A stretch of DNA of 64,000 nucleotides from assembly GCA_963790775.1 (NCBI GenBank), contig CAWBPR010000024.1, positions 1 through 64,000 of the forward strand, read 5' to 3'. Every line of letters starts with the position of its first letter. Position 1 is the first letter of the stretch. Both the position numbers and the translations under genes were made by a program. Positions 11,848 through 20,995 of this stretch are shown here, piece by piece. The stretch is from JASJBU01 sp963790775 (lineage in GTDB: Bacteria > Pseudomonadota > Gammaproteobacteria > Chromatiales > Chromatiaceae). A model generated the notes under the pieces. It saw only the letters and a program-made list of their open reading frames with translations. It did no database searches and was not told the DNA's origin.

Positions 11848-11881
11848 AAAAGGGGCGCACTGGTTGCGCCCCTTTTGTTTT
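11848..11881 (+). terminator. Rho-independent terminator after fimV
   Basis: A perfect 12-bp stem (AAAAGGGGCGCA with TGCGCCCCTTTT), a 5-base loop and a trailing T-rich tail lie just after the fimV stop. It separates fimV from the truA-trp run. Confidence 0.92.
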
Positions 11882-11895
11882 GTGATTGAAGAGAC

Positions 11896-12660
11896 ATGAA
11901 GATAGCGCTAGGCGTTGAATACGATGGAACGGATTTCCATGGTTGGCAGTTCCAGGGTGATGTCCGAAGTGTTCAGGAGTGCCTGGAGGCGGCGCTATCC
12001 AAAGTCGCTGACCATCCGGTGACTGTACACTGTGCAGGCCGCACCGATAGCGGTGTGCATGCAGTCGGACAGGTAGTTCACTTTGAGACTGACGCGGTCA
12101 GGTCTTTAAGGTCATGGGTGCTGGGTGCCAATGTCAATCTGCCGAATGATGTGAGCGTATCCTGGGCTCGGGAGATGCCGGAGGAGTTTCATGCGCGCTT
12201 CTCCGCGATTGGCCGGCACTACCGTTATCAGATACTCAACCGCGGCACTCGATCCGCGATTTGGCGGGGACGGGCAAGCTGGATTTATCATCCGCTGGAT
12301 GAGCATGTGATGCACCGCGCCGCACAGCAGCTGGTGGGCACGCATGATTTCACCTCCTACCGTGCGCTTGCCTGTCAGGCAAAGCATCCGGTGCGGACGG
12401 TTCATCGACTCGATGTCAGTCGGCAGGCGGAGATGGTCATCCTTGAGGTCCATGCCAATGCCTTTCTGCATCATATGGTGAGGAATCTTGCCGGGGTGCT
12501 GATCGCCATCGGTAAAGGGGAACAGCAGGAATTCTGGGCCCAGGAGATCCTGGAGCTGCGGGATCGAACCAAAGGGGGAGTAACCGCACCACCTCAAGGG
12601 CTCTGTCTGATGGGCGTGGACTACCCGGAAAAGTATCGCCTGGATAAAGTGTCGGCATAG
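11896..12660 (+). CDS. truA: tRNA pseudouridine(38-40) synthase
   Basis: TruA isomerises uridines 38-40 in the tRNA anticodon stem. The 254-residue protein has the family N-terminus (VEYDGTDFHGWQ) and the catalytic motif GRTDSGVHA with the nucleophile Asp at residue 51. It also carries FHARFSAIGRHYRYQI and the C-terminal FLHHMVRN. Length is normal. It lies just after the fimV terminator and 36 bp before trpF, in the order common to pseudomonads and purple sulfur bacteria. Confidence 0.97.
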   Translation: MKIALGVEYDGTDFHGWQFQGDVRSVQECLEAALSKVADHPVTVHCAGRTDSGVHAVGQVVHFETDAVRSLRSWVLGANVNLPNDVSVSWAREMPEEFHARFSAIGRHYRYQILNRGTRSAIWRGRASWIYHPLDEHVMHRAAQQLVGTHDFTSYRALACQAKHPVRTVHRLDVSRQAEMVILEVHANAFLHHMVRNLAGVLIAIGKGEQQEFWAQEILELRDRTKGGVTAPPQGLCLMGVDYPEKYRLDKVSA

Positions 12661-12696
12661 CGCAGGACAGGGCAATCCTGTATCTTTATTGGGCTT

Positions 12697-13323
12697 ATGA
12701 GAACCAGAATCAAAATTTGCGGCATCACCCGTCCCGAGGATGGGCTTGCTGCAGTACGCAATGGGGCAGACGCCATCGGCCTGGTGTTTTATCCCCCCAG
12801 CCCCAGGGCAGTCAACCTGGCGCAGGCGCAGGAAATCGTCTCGCTGCTGCCGCCGTTTGTCACGGTGGTGGGGCTGTTCGTGGATGAGCCTCGAGAGCGG
12901 CTCATCCAGCTGTTGCAGTCTGTACGCATCGATCTGATACAGTTTCATGGCAATGAGAGCGCAGCGGAGTGTGACGGGTATTACCGTCCCTGGGTCAAGG
13001 CTATCCGCATGCGTGAAGGCATCGATCTGCCTGCGCTGGAAAAGACCTACGCAGGGGCGTCAGGGCTGCTGCTGGATGCTTACCAGGCTGACCGGCCCGG
13101 TGGCACAGGAACACGTTTTGATTGGGAACGAATTCCGCCGGATATGGCCTCAAGAATAATCCTCGCCGGAGGATTGAATCCGGAAAATATAGAATCGGCG
13201 GTATCTCAGGTGCGTCCCTATGCGGTGGATGTAAGTGGTGGTGTCGAAGCATCGAAGGGCATCAAGGATGCCGGAAAAATAGCGGCCTTCATTGAAGGAG
13301 TGAAGCGTGGCGACAACAACTGA
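12697..13323 (+). CDS. trpF: Phosphoribosylanthranilate isomerase
   Basis: TrpF converts phosphoribosylanthranilate to CdRP in tryptophan synthesis. The 208-residue TIM barrel shows the catalytic Cys motif (KICGITRPED), QFHGNE, the general-acid region LLLDAYQ, and the phosphate-binding LAGGLNPENI and DVSGGVE. Its 3' end overlaps trpB by 17 bases, so the two are translationally coupled. No leader peptide or attenuator is visible upstream. Confidence 0.97.
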   Translation: MRTRIKICGITRPEDGLAAVRNGADAIGLVFYPPSPRAVNLAQAQEIVSLLPPFVTVVGLFVDEPRERLIQLLQSVRIDLIQFHGNESAAECDGYYRPWVKAIRMREGIDLPALEKTYAGASGLLLDAYQADRPGGTGTRFDWERIPPDMASRIILAGGLNPENIESAVSQVRPYAVDVSGGVEASKGIKDAGKIAAFIEGVKRGDNN

Positions 13324-14524
13324 AAAGATAATTGGAAGAATGCCGGATGAACGGGGTCATTTTGGTCCCTACGGCGGGTTATTCGTGGCGGAAACCCTGA
13401 TGGAGCCTTTAAGTGAACTGCGCGCCGCCTATGAGCGGTTCATGCAGGATCCCGGGTTTCTCAAAGAACTGGATGAAGATCTGGCAAACTATGTGGGCCG
13501 GCCATCCCCGCTTTATTATGCCGAACGCTGGAGCAGGGAGCTGGGCGGGGCAAAGATCTATCTCAAGCGCGAGGATCTTAACCATACCGGCGCGCACAAG
13601 GTCAACAACACGATTGGGCAGGCGCTGCTGGCGAAACGTATGGGTAAGACCCGTATCATCGCTGAAACCGGCGCCGGCCAGCACGGTGTGGCGACCGCCA
13701 CTGTCGCCGCCCGTATGGGGCTGGAATGCGTGGTCTACATGGGGGCAGTCGACATCGCCCGCCAGGAGGCGAACGTCTACCGGATGCGTCTGTTGGGCGC
13801 AGAGGTGCGTGCGGTCGAGTCGGGTTCCAAAACCCTCAAGGATGCGCTCAACGAGGCAATGCGGGATTGGGTTACCAATGTCGACGACACCTTCTATATC
13901 ATCGGCACAGTAGCGGGTCCACACCCCTATCCAGCGATGGTAAGAGACTTTCAGACCGTTATCGGGCGAGAGGCGAGAGAGCAGATTCAGCAACAGACAG
14001 GCAGTCTGCCGGATGCCCTGGTGGCCTGTGTGGGAGGCGGCTCGAATGCCATTGGTCTCTTCTATCCTTTCCTGGATGATGCGAGTGTGGCCATCTACGG
14101 GGTAGAAGCCGCCGGCGATGGCTTGCAGACGGGAAAGCACGCCGCGCCACTGTGCGCCGGTCAGCCGGGTGTGCTGCATGGCAACCGGACTTACCTGATG
14201 GAGGATAAGGACGGGCAGATCATCGAGACCCATTCTATATCGGCCGGTCTTGACTACCCCGGTGTGGGGCCGGAACATGCGTGGCTGAAAGACACCGGGC
14301 GGGCAAACTATGTGGCCATCACTGATGAAGAAGCGCTGGCCGCGTTCCATGTCCTGACCCGCACCGAAGGCATTATCCCGGCACTGGAGTCGAGTCATGC
14401 CCTGGCCTATACCGCCAAACTTGCACCGACACTCGCAAAGGATCAAAGCATTTTAGTGAACCTGTCCGGCCGGGGTGACAAGGATATGCATACCGTGGCA
14501 GCGCGGGAGGGCCTCAAGATATGA
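13307..14524 (+). CDS. trpB: Tryptophan synthase beta chain
   Basis: TrpB condenses indole with serine using PLP. The 405-residue protein has the PLP-lysine motif HTGAHKVNN, the catalytic-region motif ETGAGQHG, the phosphate loop GGGSNAIG and the serine-binding SGRGDKD near the C-terminus. I chose the GTG at 13307 because AAGGAG lies about six bases upstream; the ATG at 13340 is possible but has no such site. It ends with the ATGA overlap that starts trpA, which fits the alpha-beta complex. Confidence 0.97.
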   Translation: MATTTEKIIGRMPDERGHFGPYGGLFVAETLMEPLSELRAAYERFMQDPGFLKELDEDLANYVGRPSPLYYAERWSRELGGAKIYLKREDLNHTGAHKVNNTIGQALLAKRMGKTRIIAETGAGQHGVATATVAARMGLECVVYMGAVDIARQEANVYRMRLLGAEVRAVESGSKTLKDALNEAMRDWVTNVDDTFYIIGTVAGPHPYPAMVRDFQTVIGREAREQIQQQTGSLPDALVACVGGGSNAIGLFYPFLDDASVAIYGVEAAGDGLQTGKHAAPLCAGQPGVLHGNRTYLMEDKDGQIIETHSISAGLDYPGVGPEHAWLKDTGRANYVAITDEEALAAFHVLTRTEGIIPALESSHALAYTAKLAPTLAKDQSILVNLSGRGDKDMHTVAAREGLKI

Positions 14525-15324
14525 GCCGTATTGCAGCCAGATTCAGTGAACTCAAAGCCCGGGAGAGAACTGCGTTGATTCCTTTCATCACTGCGGGTGA
14601 TCCCAATCCTGCAATTACGGTGGACCTGATGCATGCGATGGTGCGTGCGGGAGCCGATCTGATCGAGCTGGGTGTGCCTTTTTCCGATCCGATGGCGGAT
14701 GGCCCGGTAATTCAGCGCGCCAGTGAACGGGCGCTGCTGCACCATGTCAGCCTGCACGATGTGCTGGCTATGGTGAAATCTTTTCGTACGCAGGATACAG
14801 ACACCCCGGTTGTGTTGATGGGCTATCTCAACCCTATCGAAGTGATGGGCTACGAAGCTTTCGCGAGAAATGCTGAGGCAGCCGGAGTGGATGGGGCGCT
14901 GGTGGTGGATATCCCTCCGGAAGAGGGGCATGAGCTGCTGCAGGCCTTGCGGGAACATGCCGTTGATCAAATCTACCTGCTCGCGCCAACCAGCACCGCA
15001 GAGCGCATAGCGCTCATCTGCCAGGCTGCCAGCGGCTTTGTCTATTATGTCTCAGTGAAGGGGGTCACCGGGGCCAGTCATCTTGACCTCGATGAAGTAG
15101 CGGAGAAGGTGAGTAAGATCCGGGCCAATACCGAACTTCCTGTTGGAGTTGGCTTCGGCATCAAGGATGCGGCGACTGCAGCGGCGGTTTCCCAAATAGC
15201 GGATGCTGTGGTGGTGGGAAGCGCCTTGGTCAGCAGCGTGGAAGCGCTGGCCGAGCAGCCGGATAAGATTGCACCGGCTCTGACAGCTACGCTCTCTGCG
15301 ATGCGCAAAGCCATGGATGGATAA
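14521..15324 (+). CDS. trpA: Tryptophan synthase alpha chain
   Basis: TrpA cleaves indole-3-glycerol phosphate and channels indole to TrpB. The 267-residue barrel contains ALIPFITAGDPNP, the catalytic Glu in IELGVPFSDP, the catalytic Asp in MADGPVIQ, and the phosphate-binding GFGIKD and VVGSALV. It overlaps trpB by four bases and precedes accD by 53 bases. trpBA between trpF and accD is a common gammaproteobacterial order. Confidence 0.97.
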   Translation: MSRIAARFSELKARERTALIPFITAGDPNPAITVDLMHAMVRAGADLIELGVPFSDPMADGPVIQRASERALLHHVSLHDVLAMVKSFRTQDTDTPVVLMGYLNPIEVMGYEAFARNAEAAGVDGALVVDIPPEEGHELLQALREHAVDQIYLLAPTSTAERIALICQAASGFVYYVSVKGVTGASHLDLDEVAEKVSKIRANTELPVGVGFGIKDAATAAAVSQIADAVVVGSALVSSVEALAEQPDKIAPALTATLSAMRKAMDG

Positions 15325-15377
15325 AGTTGCGCCTTATCCACCTGACCGATTAACTTTTTTTAGGTAAGATTCTGTCT

Positions 15378-16238
15378 ATGAGTTGGTTTGAAAAACTGAT
15401 GCCAAGCCGTATCCGGACGGACGGTGGCAACAAACGGGCGGTGCCTGAGGGGCTGTGGACCAAGTGCCCGGGGTGCAATGCGATCCTCTATCGTGCTGAA
15501 ATGGAGAGGAATCTCGATGTCTGCCCAAAATGTAACCACCACAACAGAATCGGCGCTCGGCGCCGCCTGGAGACATTTCTCGACCCGGGCCTGCAGGAAG
15601 AGATCGGTGGGAACCTGGAGTCGGTGGATCCCCTCAAGTTCAAGGACAGTAAAAAGTATAAGGACCGTCTTAGCCAGGCCCAGAAGAGTTCAGGTGAAAA
15701 GGATGCCCTGATTGTAATGCGCGGCCAGGTCAAAGGCCTGGATCTGGTGGCATCCGCGTTTGAGTTCAGTTTCATGGGCGGCTCCATGGGCTCTGTGGTG
15801 GGGGAGCGATTCGTACGTGGCGTTTCTGTCGCTATGGAGCGGCATATCCCCGTCGTGTGCTTCTCCGCGAGCGGCGGCGCCCGTATGCAGGAGTCACTCT
15901 TTTCGCTGATGCAGATGGCCAAAACCAGTGCGGCTTTGGAGCGTTTGCAGAAACGGGGACTGCCGTTTATTTCGGTGATGACCGACCCGACCATGGGTGG
16001 GGTGTCCGCCAGCTTCGCCATGCTGGGAGACGTGAATGTTGCCGAACCCAATGCCTTGATCGGTTTTGCCGGTCCCCGGGTGATTGAGCAGACAGTGAGA
16101 GAAAAACTGCCCGAAGGTTTTCAGCGGAGTGAATTCCTGCTGGAGCATGGCGCGGTGGATATGATTATCGATCGGCGGGACATGCGTGATCGCATTGCCG
16201 ACCTGCTGAGTATTTTCATGCAGAAGGCGCGCCCCTGA
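15378..16238 (+). CDS. accD: Acetyl-CoA carboxylase carboxyltransferase beta subunit
   Basis: AccD forms, with AccA, the carboxyltransferase that makes malonyl-CoA for fatty acid synthesis. The 286-residue protein has the N-terminal zinc ribbon with cysteines at residues 30, 33, 49 and 52. The crotonase-like core follows, with SFMGGSMGSVVGE, SASGGARMQES, PTMGGVSASFAM and GFAGPRVIEQT. Length is normal. folC follows after 26 bp, the usual order. Confidence 0.97.
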   Translation: MSWFEKLMPSRIRTDGGNKRAVPEGLWTKCPGCNAILYRAEMERNLDVCPKCNHHNRIGARRRLETFLDPGLQEEIGGNLESVDPLKFKDSKKYKDRLSQAQKSSGEKDALIVMRGQVKGLDLVASAFEFSFMGGSMGSVVGERFVRGVSVAMERHIPVVCFSASGGARMQESLFSLMQMAKTSAALERLQKRGLPFISVMTDPTMGGVSASFAMLGDVNVAEPNALIGFAGPRVIEQTVREKLPEGFQRSEFLLEHGAVDMIIDRRDMRDRIADLLSIFMQKARP

Positions 16239-16264
16239 CAGTTCTTTTTCCATAACAACAAATC

Positions 16265-17545
16265 ATGCGTTTCCAGACACTGGATGCCTGGCTTGACTGG
16301 CAGTCGACACTCCATCCAGCGGAGATTGAGCTGGGATTGGAGCGTGTTGCCGCCGTCTGGCAACGGTTGCGTCCGGCCGGCCTCGCATCACAGGTCATCA
16401 CGATTGCGGGCACGAACGGCAAGGGTTCGACTGCGGCAATGCTGGAAGTGGTCTATCTGCAGGCTCGATATCAGGTGGGCGCCTATACTTCTCCTCATCT
16501 CATTCACTATAACGAACGCATCCGGATGAATGGCATGGCGGTTTCGGATGATGTTCTTTGTGCCGCGTTTGAAAGGGTCGATCAGGCGAGAAATGGCGCC
16601 TCGCTGACCTACTTTGAGTTCGGCACTCTGGCTGCCCTGGATATTTTTGCTGCTGATCCCCCTGATCTGGTAATCCTGGAGGTGGGTCTGGGCGGGCGTT
16701 TGGATGCGGTCAATATCATTGACCCGGACCTTGCCATCATCACTACCGTAGATCTGGATCACACCGACTGGCTGGGCGAGACAAGGGAACAGATAGGTCT
16801 GGAAAAGGCTGGCGTCATGCGCGCCGGTCGACCGGTGATACTGGGCGATCCAGAAATGCCCGATACGGTACTGGCGCATGCCGCTGAGCTGGGCGCCAAC
16901 TGCTTTCAGTCCGGCAGAGATTTCAGCATTCAGCGTTCTGAACAGGGATTCAGCTGGAACGCAAAGCATCATCATTACGTCTACAACTTCCGGCCGGGGC
17001 TGCTGGGGGATTTTCAGTTACAGAATGCGTCCTCGGTGTTGATGGCGATCGAATGTTTGTCAGAAACGCTGCCAGTGGAGCAGACGGCTATTGAGCAGGG
17101 CATAAAAACCAGCCGGCTTATGGGACGGCTGCAGATCTTGCCGGGTGAAATCCCCGTCATTCTCGACGTGGCCCATAATTCGCAGGCGGTCATGGCACTG
17201 CGTGACAATCTCCCGCAATTTGCAGACTTCAGCCGGTTGCATGCTGTATTCGGGTTATTGTCGGATAAGGATGTGGCGTCCATCATAGACATAATGGGTC
17301 CAATGATAGAGAGTTGGCATCTTGTAAGTATCGACACTGCTCGTGGCCAGTCGGCAAACCAGCTGCGGGCATGTCTGCACGAAGCCGGCATTCAACAAAA
17401 CATCGAGTGTTGCGATTCTGTAGCTGAGGCATTGAGGTCCGCCAGGTCCACTGCCGGGCCTGGTGACGCCATTCTGGTGTTCGGTTCCTTCATCATTTTG
17501 GGAGAAGCGCTCAGTATGTTGCAAAAATCAGGGCATCTTAGCTGA
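16265..17545 (+). CDS. folC: Bifunctional folylpolyglutamate/dihydrofolate synthase
   Basis: FolC adds glutamate to dihydropteroate and to folates. The 426-residue Mur-ligase-type protein has the P-loop TIAGTNGKGST, TSPHLIHYNERI, the family motif VILEVGLGGRLDAVN, the DHTDWLG ATPase loop, LMGRLQI and a C-terminal VFGSF. It lies 26 bp after accD and 61 bp before the SPOR-domain gene, matching the conserved accD-folC-dedD order. Confidence 0.96.
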   Translation: MRFQTLDAWLDWQSTLHPAEIELGLERVAAVWQRLRPAGLASQVITIAGTNGKGSTAAMLEVVYLQARYQVGAYTSPHLIHYNERIRMNGMAVSDDVLCAAFERVDQARNGASLTYFEFGTLAALDIFAADPPDLVILEVGLGGRLDAVNIIDPDLAIITTVDLDHTDWLGETREQIGLEKAGVMRAGRPVILGDPEMPDTVLAHAAELGANCFQSGRDFSIQRSEQGFSWNAKHHHYVYNFRPGLLGDFQLQNASSVLMAIECLSETLPVEQTAIEQGIKTSRLMGRLQILPGEIPVILDVAHNSQAVMALRDNLPQFADFSRLHAVFGLLSDKDVASIIDIMGPMIESWHLVSIDTARGQSANQLRACLHEAGIQQNIECCDSVAEALRSARSTAGPGDAILVFGSFIILGEALSMLQKSGHLS

Positions 17546-17606
17546 TATAATCTACGCTTATGGAAATCCCAGAGAATGTCAGAAATCATCTGAGTAAGGA
17601 GTGATT

Positions 17607-18164
17607 TTGGAGGAACGACTCAAACAGAGACTGGTCGGTGGAGCTGTCCTGGTCTCCCTGGTTGTGATCTTTGTGCCCATGTTGATGGAAGAGAGGGTTG
17701 TTACTGAACGCGCCTTTTCTGAAACAAAGATTCCGGAAAAACCCAAGATTTTTCAGCAGCAACAGGAATCGCATGCGATTCTCCCTGATCCGATTGCCCG
17801 GGTAGATCCAGTTAAACCTGTCGAACCCGTAGAACCAGTTGAGGAAGCCGAGCCAATACCTGAGAGCGTTGAATCATCCCCACCTGAGGAGGTGCAAAGG
17901 TTTGGCAAAATTGAGCGTCCCACTCCCTCGGCGTGGATGGTCCAGGTGGCCAGTTTCAGCAAACAGCAGAATGCGCAGAAACTCGTGGATAAACTGAATA
18001 AGGCAGGCATGCCGGCGCAGGTGAAAGAGGTCCGGATAAACAGCAAGCTGCATTATCGGGTGCAGATGTTACCCCAGCTGGATAAGAATCAGGCTGAGGA
18101 AGTCGTAAACACGATCAAGAAAAAGTTTGGACTTAAGGCAAGTGTGGTGCGCTATGCGGGGTAG
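17607..18164 (+). CDS. dedD: SPOR-domain inner-membrane protein DedD-like
   Basis: DedD-type proteins gather at the division septum by binding denuded peptidoglycan through a SPOR domain. A short basic N-terminus (EERLKQRLVGG) is followed by one membrane span, a Pro/Val/Glu-rich linker and a C-terminal SPOR domain (WMVQVASFSKQQNAQKLVDKL ending KASVVRYAG, cut here by position rather than written in full). I prefer the TTG at 17607 because AAGGAG ends five bases upstream; GTG at 17601 would overlap that site. The cvpA-purF genes that often follow are absent. Confidence 0.88.
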   Translation: MEERLKQRLVGGAVLVSLVVIFVPMLMEERVVTERAFSETKIPEKPKIFQQQQESHAILPDPIARVDPVKPVEPVEPVEEAEPIPESVESSPPEEVQRFGKIERPTPSAWMVQVASFSKQQNAQKLVDKLNKAGMPAQVKEVRINSKLHYRVQMLPQLDKNQAEEVVNTIKKKFGLKASVVRYAG

Positions 18165-18199
18165 CTTTACTTGCAACTGGCTAGGCGGAGTATGAGTGT

Positions 18200-19123
18200 A
18201 TGGATTTTGTGACATCAGTACAGAGAGGCATCAGCGATTGGGCTCTGCAGAAAGAGATCCCGAAGTGGTTGCCCGCCTTTTTCAGCAACAAGTTGCCTCA
18301 GATTGTTACTCTGGTTCTGATAGCCTTGATTGCACAGCGCGCAGCGGAACTTTCGTGGCGCCTGGTACCTGCGCCTGCTGAACGCCAGATACCTTCACAA
18401 ATCCAGATTCAGGCTAAAAACACTATTGGAGAAACACAGCTCCCTGATCAGGTGGCAGACAGGATAGCTGCGCTGCACCTGTTTGGGCGGGCGGGCGAAA
18501 GTGCACCGGCAGCCAAGCAGCAAGTCGATCAGAAAGCGCCGGAAACCAGGCTTAAACTGACCCTGCACGGCGTATTCGTCGACCAGACGCCAGAAGAGGG
18601 GACGGCAATCATCGGTAAGGCAGGTTCAACGCAGAACTATTACAAGGTCGGCAGTAATGTGATGAACGGTGTAAAACTCCAGGCAGTGTTCAGCGACCGG
18701 GTAGTGTTGTTGAGAGATGGTCAACCAGAGGTTCTGAAATTTCCTAAAACGGTCAAATCCATGCCGGTGCAGGAAGGCTTAACGAGCTCTATGGCTAAGC
18801 AATCGTCTCCAGTTGAATCTCTCAGCAGTTATCGGGAACTGTTCAAAAACGAGCCATTGAAGATCTTTGAGCACGTCCGCTTTGTACCGGTACGGAGTGG
18901 TAAAACCATCAAGGGTTACCGGGTGCTGCCGCAGAAGAATCGAGAGCTCTATAATAAGTTGGGTATACGTCCTTCCGACCTTGTGACCTCAGTGAATGGT
19001 GTTTCCCTGAAAAACGACAAAGAGGCGCTACAGCTGATAGACAAGCTGAAAGATGCAGACCAGCTCAATCTGGAAATTGTCCGAAGAGGTCAGACAGAGT
19101 CGCTGACTCTGAGCCTCAACTAG
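18200..19123 (+). CDS. gspC: Type II secretion inner-membrane protein GspC-like
   Basis: GspC links the inner-membrane platform of the type II secretion system to the secretin GspD. The 307-residue protein has a cytoplasmic N-terminus, one membrane span (about residues 33-52) and a homology region near 95-175 (LKLTLHGVFVDQTPEEG, then VGSNVMNGVKL). A PDZ-like C-terminus follows (GYRVLPQKNRELYNKLGIRPSD). The ATG at 18200 has GGCGGAG nine bases upstream. No gspD or other secretion gene follows; the next gene is on the other strand, so the rest of the system must lie elsewhere or be lost. Confidence 0.85.
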   Translation: MDFVTSVQRGISDWALQKEIPKWLPAFFSNKLPQIVTLVLIALIAQRAAELSWRLVPAPAERQIPSQIQIQAKNTIGETQLPDQVADRIAALHLFGRAGESAPAAKQQVDQKAPETRLKLTLHGVFVDQTPEEGTAIIGKAGSTQNYYKVGSNVMNGVKLQAVFSDRVVLLRDGQPEVLKFPKTVKSMPVQEGLTSSMAKQSSPVESLSSYRELFKNEPLKIFEHVRFVPVRSGKTIKGYRVLPQKNRELYNKLGIRPSDLVTSVNGVSLKNDKEALQLIDKLKDADQLNLEIVRRGQTESLTLSLN

Positions 19124-19152
19124 TTTCGGTGTGGATTCCTCGGCTTGCCCAA

Positions 19153-19791
19153 TCAAATGCCAGGTGTTGCCGGTGGGTTCGGTGACGTTGGCACCAGGGC
19201 GACCTCATCACCATTTTCCAGCGGGGTAAAGAATTCAGCGAACTGCTTGTTGATGGTGGGTCGAAGCCGTTCCTTATCGAACAGGGGAGCGAATTCGGGG
19301 CGCCGACGACCGAGTAGCTTAAGCAGTTCTTCGATATTTCGAATCGAATCCGGCAGCAGTATCTCCTCCTGCTGCTTGCCCAGCTTGTTGACCAGCCAGG
19401 AGAAGTAATAGATCTTGATGCGGCGCTCCTTCTGGATGCTCTCATCACGCTGATAGCCGATACTTTCAAGTTTCTTCAGATACTTCTGCCATTTTTCCTC
19501 TTTATTCAGTCCCAGCGCATAGAGGGTTTCCCAGGAGTAGATGCCCGTGTCGTGGCCGTCATCGAAGACCAATTGCATGGCGTACTGCCCTTGAGGTTCG
19601 ATCTTCAGGATATTCACCTGTTCCTTGCCTGTAACCGGTGTGGAGCTGGTCTTTACTTCAGCGGCTGGGGAAAACACCCGCAGATATTCACAGGGGTATT
19701 CAAAACTGGCGCCATCAGAGAAGCGGATGGCCAGTATGTGTGATTTTTGATGAAGATTGATTTCAACAGGAACAGGAATCTCGGTAGCCAT
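19153..19791 (-). CDS. DUF971 domain fused to a MoaD/ThiS-like ubiquitin fold
   Basis: Residues 1 to about 115 match DUF971, the small domain also seen at the N-terminus of gamma-butyrobetaine hydroxylase (ILAIRFSDGASFEYPCEYLRV, in short stretches, and FDDGHDTGIYSWETLY). From about residue 122 a MoaD/ThiS-like domain begins (RIKIYYFSWLVNKLG, then a conserved LL, then LENGDEVALVPTSP). Active MoaD and ThiS end in Gly-Gly for thiocarboxylation; this protein ends TPGI instead. A sulfur-carrier role is therefore doubtful unless processed. It is convergent with gspC and about 110 bp from the dehydrogenase start-side neighbour. The fold assignment of the second half is a motif-level inference. Confidence 0.7.
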   Translation of the reverse strand: MATEIPVPVEINLHQKSHILAIRFSDGASFEYPCEYLRVFSPAAEVKTSSTPVTGKEQVNILKIEPQGQYAMQLVFDDGHDTGIYSWETLYALGLNKEEKWQKYLKKLESIGYQRDESIQKERRIKIYYFSWLVNKLGKQQEEILLPDSIRNIEELLKLLGRRRPEFAPLFDKERLRPTINKQFAEFFTPLENGDEVALVPTSPNPPATPGI

Positions 19792-19898
19792 ACGTGTAAT
19801 CCAACAGCAGGAGGTAGCTCAGAAGGCTGTGGATCATGTCATAAAACAACGATCGCCTTCAACTCTCTGATTGTCCGGTTTGTTTAGACGTTTGGCGT

Positions 19899-20750
19899 TC
19901 AACGGCCTCCATCATTGGATACCTTCAGCAGAATCTTGTCCAGGGTTGAGGTTGGCACCAGGCGCCGCAGTACGCCGAGCAGATAAGTGGGAAAGGTCAC
20001 ATAATAGCGAGGCCTGGGGTTGGGGTGCTCCAGGGCGTGAATCACCTTTTTCAATACCGCTGCTGGCGGCAGTGTGAATGGCGCCGCCGGTCCCTGCTTC
20101 TCGAGACGCTGCACCATGGCGGAGTACCTGGCGTGGTGAAATGAGTTTTCTGCGTCGATATGTTTTTTCCACATGCTGAAGGCATTCGCCCGGAAGTGGC
20201 TTTCAATGGGGCCGGGTTCAATCAAGGAGACATGAATTCCACTGCCTGCCAATTCCATGCGCAACGTATCAGTCAGCCCTTCCAATGCGAATTTGCTGGC
20301 GGTATAGGCGCCTCTGTAGGGCAGGGCTACGAGACCCAGCACCGAGCTGTTCTGGATGATACGCCCTGCACCTTGTCTGCGCATGACTGGAATCACCCGA
20401 TTGGTCAATTCAAGCCAGCCGAAGAGGTTTGTTTCGAACTGCTCACGCAACGCGGATCGGCTCAGATCTTCAACTGCCCCCGGCTGACCGTAAGCGCCAT
20501 TGTTGAAGAGTCCGAACAGATTTCCCTGAGTGGCCCGAAGTACGGTTTCGACTGCGCTGGAGATGCTCTCCGAATCAGACAAATCGAGCTGCACCGCTTC
20601 CATCCCCATGGCCATTAAAAGCTTCACATCCTCCGGTTTTCGCGCAGAGGCGAAGACGCGGTAACCGCGGTCTCTCAATCCGCTGGCAACGCAAAGGCCT
20701 ATGCCGCTGGAACAGCCTGTAATCAGTATGTTTTTACTCGCATTGGTCAT
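19899..20750 (-). CDS. Short-chain dehydrogenase/reductase
   Basis: The 283-residue protein is a classical SDR: the NAD(P)-binding TGCSSGIG near residue 11, NNGAYGQPG at the end of beta-4, a catalytic Ser in IIQNSSVLGL and the YTASK active-site pair. The C-terminal region (NPRPRYYVTFPTYLLG) is typical of SDRs acting on lipophilic or steroid-like substrates, but the substrate cannot be told. The first residues after the glycine motif (RDRGYRVFASAR) suggest NADP(H) use. Confidence 0.88.
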   Translation of the reverse strand: MTNASKNILITGCSSGIGLCVASGLRDRGYRVFASARKPEDVKLLMAMGMEAVQLDLSDSESISSAVETVLRATQGNLFGLFNNGAYGQPGAVEDLSRSALREQFETNLFGWLELTNRVIPVMRRQGAGRIIQNSSVLGLVALPYRGAYTASKFALEGLTDTLRMELAGSGIHVSLIEPGPIESHFRANAFSMWKKHIDAENSFHHARYSAMVQRLEKQGPAAPFTLPPAAVLKKVIHALEHPNPRPRYYVTFPTYLLGVLRRLVPTSTLDKILLKVSNDGGR

Positions 20751-20995
20751 GCATGCAGGATAATCGATGTGTTTGCCGGGCGCCGCTTTTTTCTGATCTG
20801 GTCTTCGTTTGACTGGTTAATCCGCACCTTCAGGGAATTAAAGTTTCAACCTGCCTGAACGATATCTAAGACAAGCCAAATTCAGACTGCGCCGGATATT
20901 TTTGTGAGTGAGTGCATCGCAGGAATCAGATTTGGCCGGGCGCCGGGTGTAAATAATGTAACTGAGACTGCACGTCAGGATTGGAGAGTAATTAG

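Noticed and set aside
13409..14446. A 345-residue minus-strand open frame within trpB
   Set aside because: It is antisense to a fully conserved gene, has no ribosome site and no recognisable domain.
17546..17551. TATAAT before dedD as a promoter
   Set aside because: The only -35-like TTGCAA is 21 bases away and the site overlaps the folC stop, so support is too weak to list.
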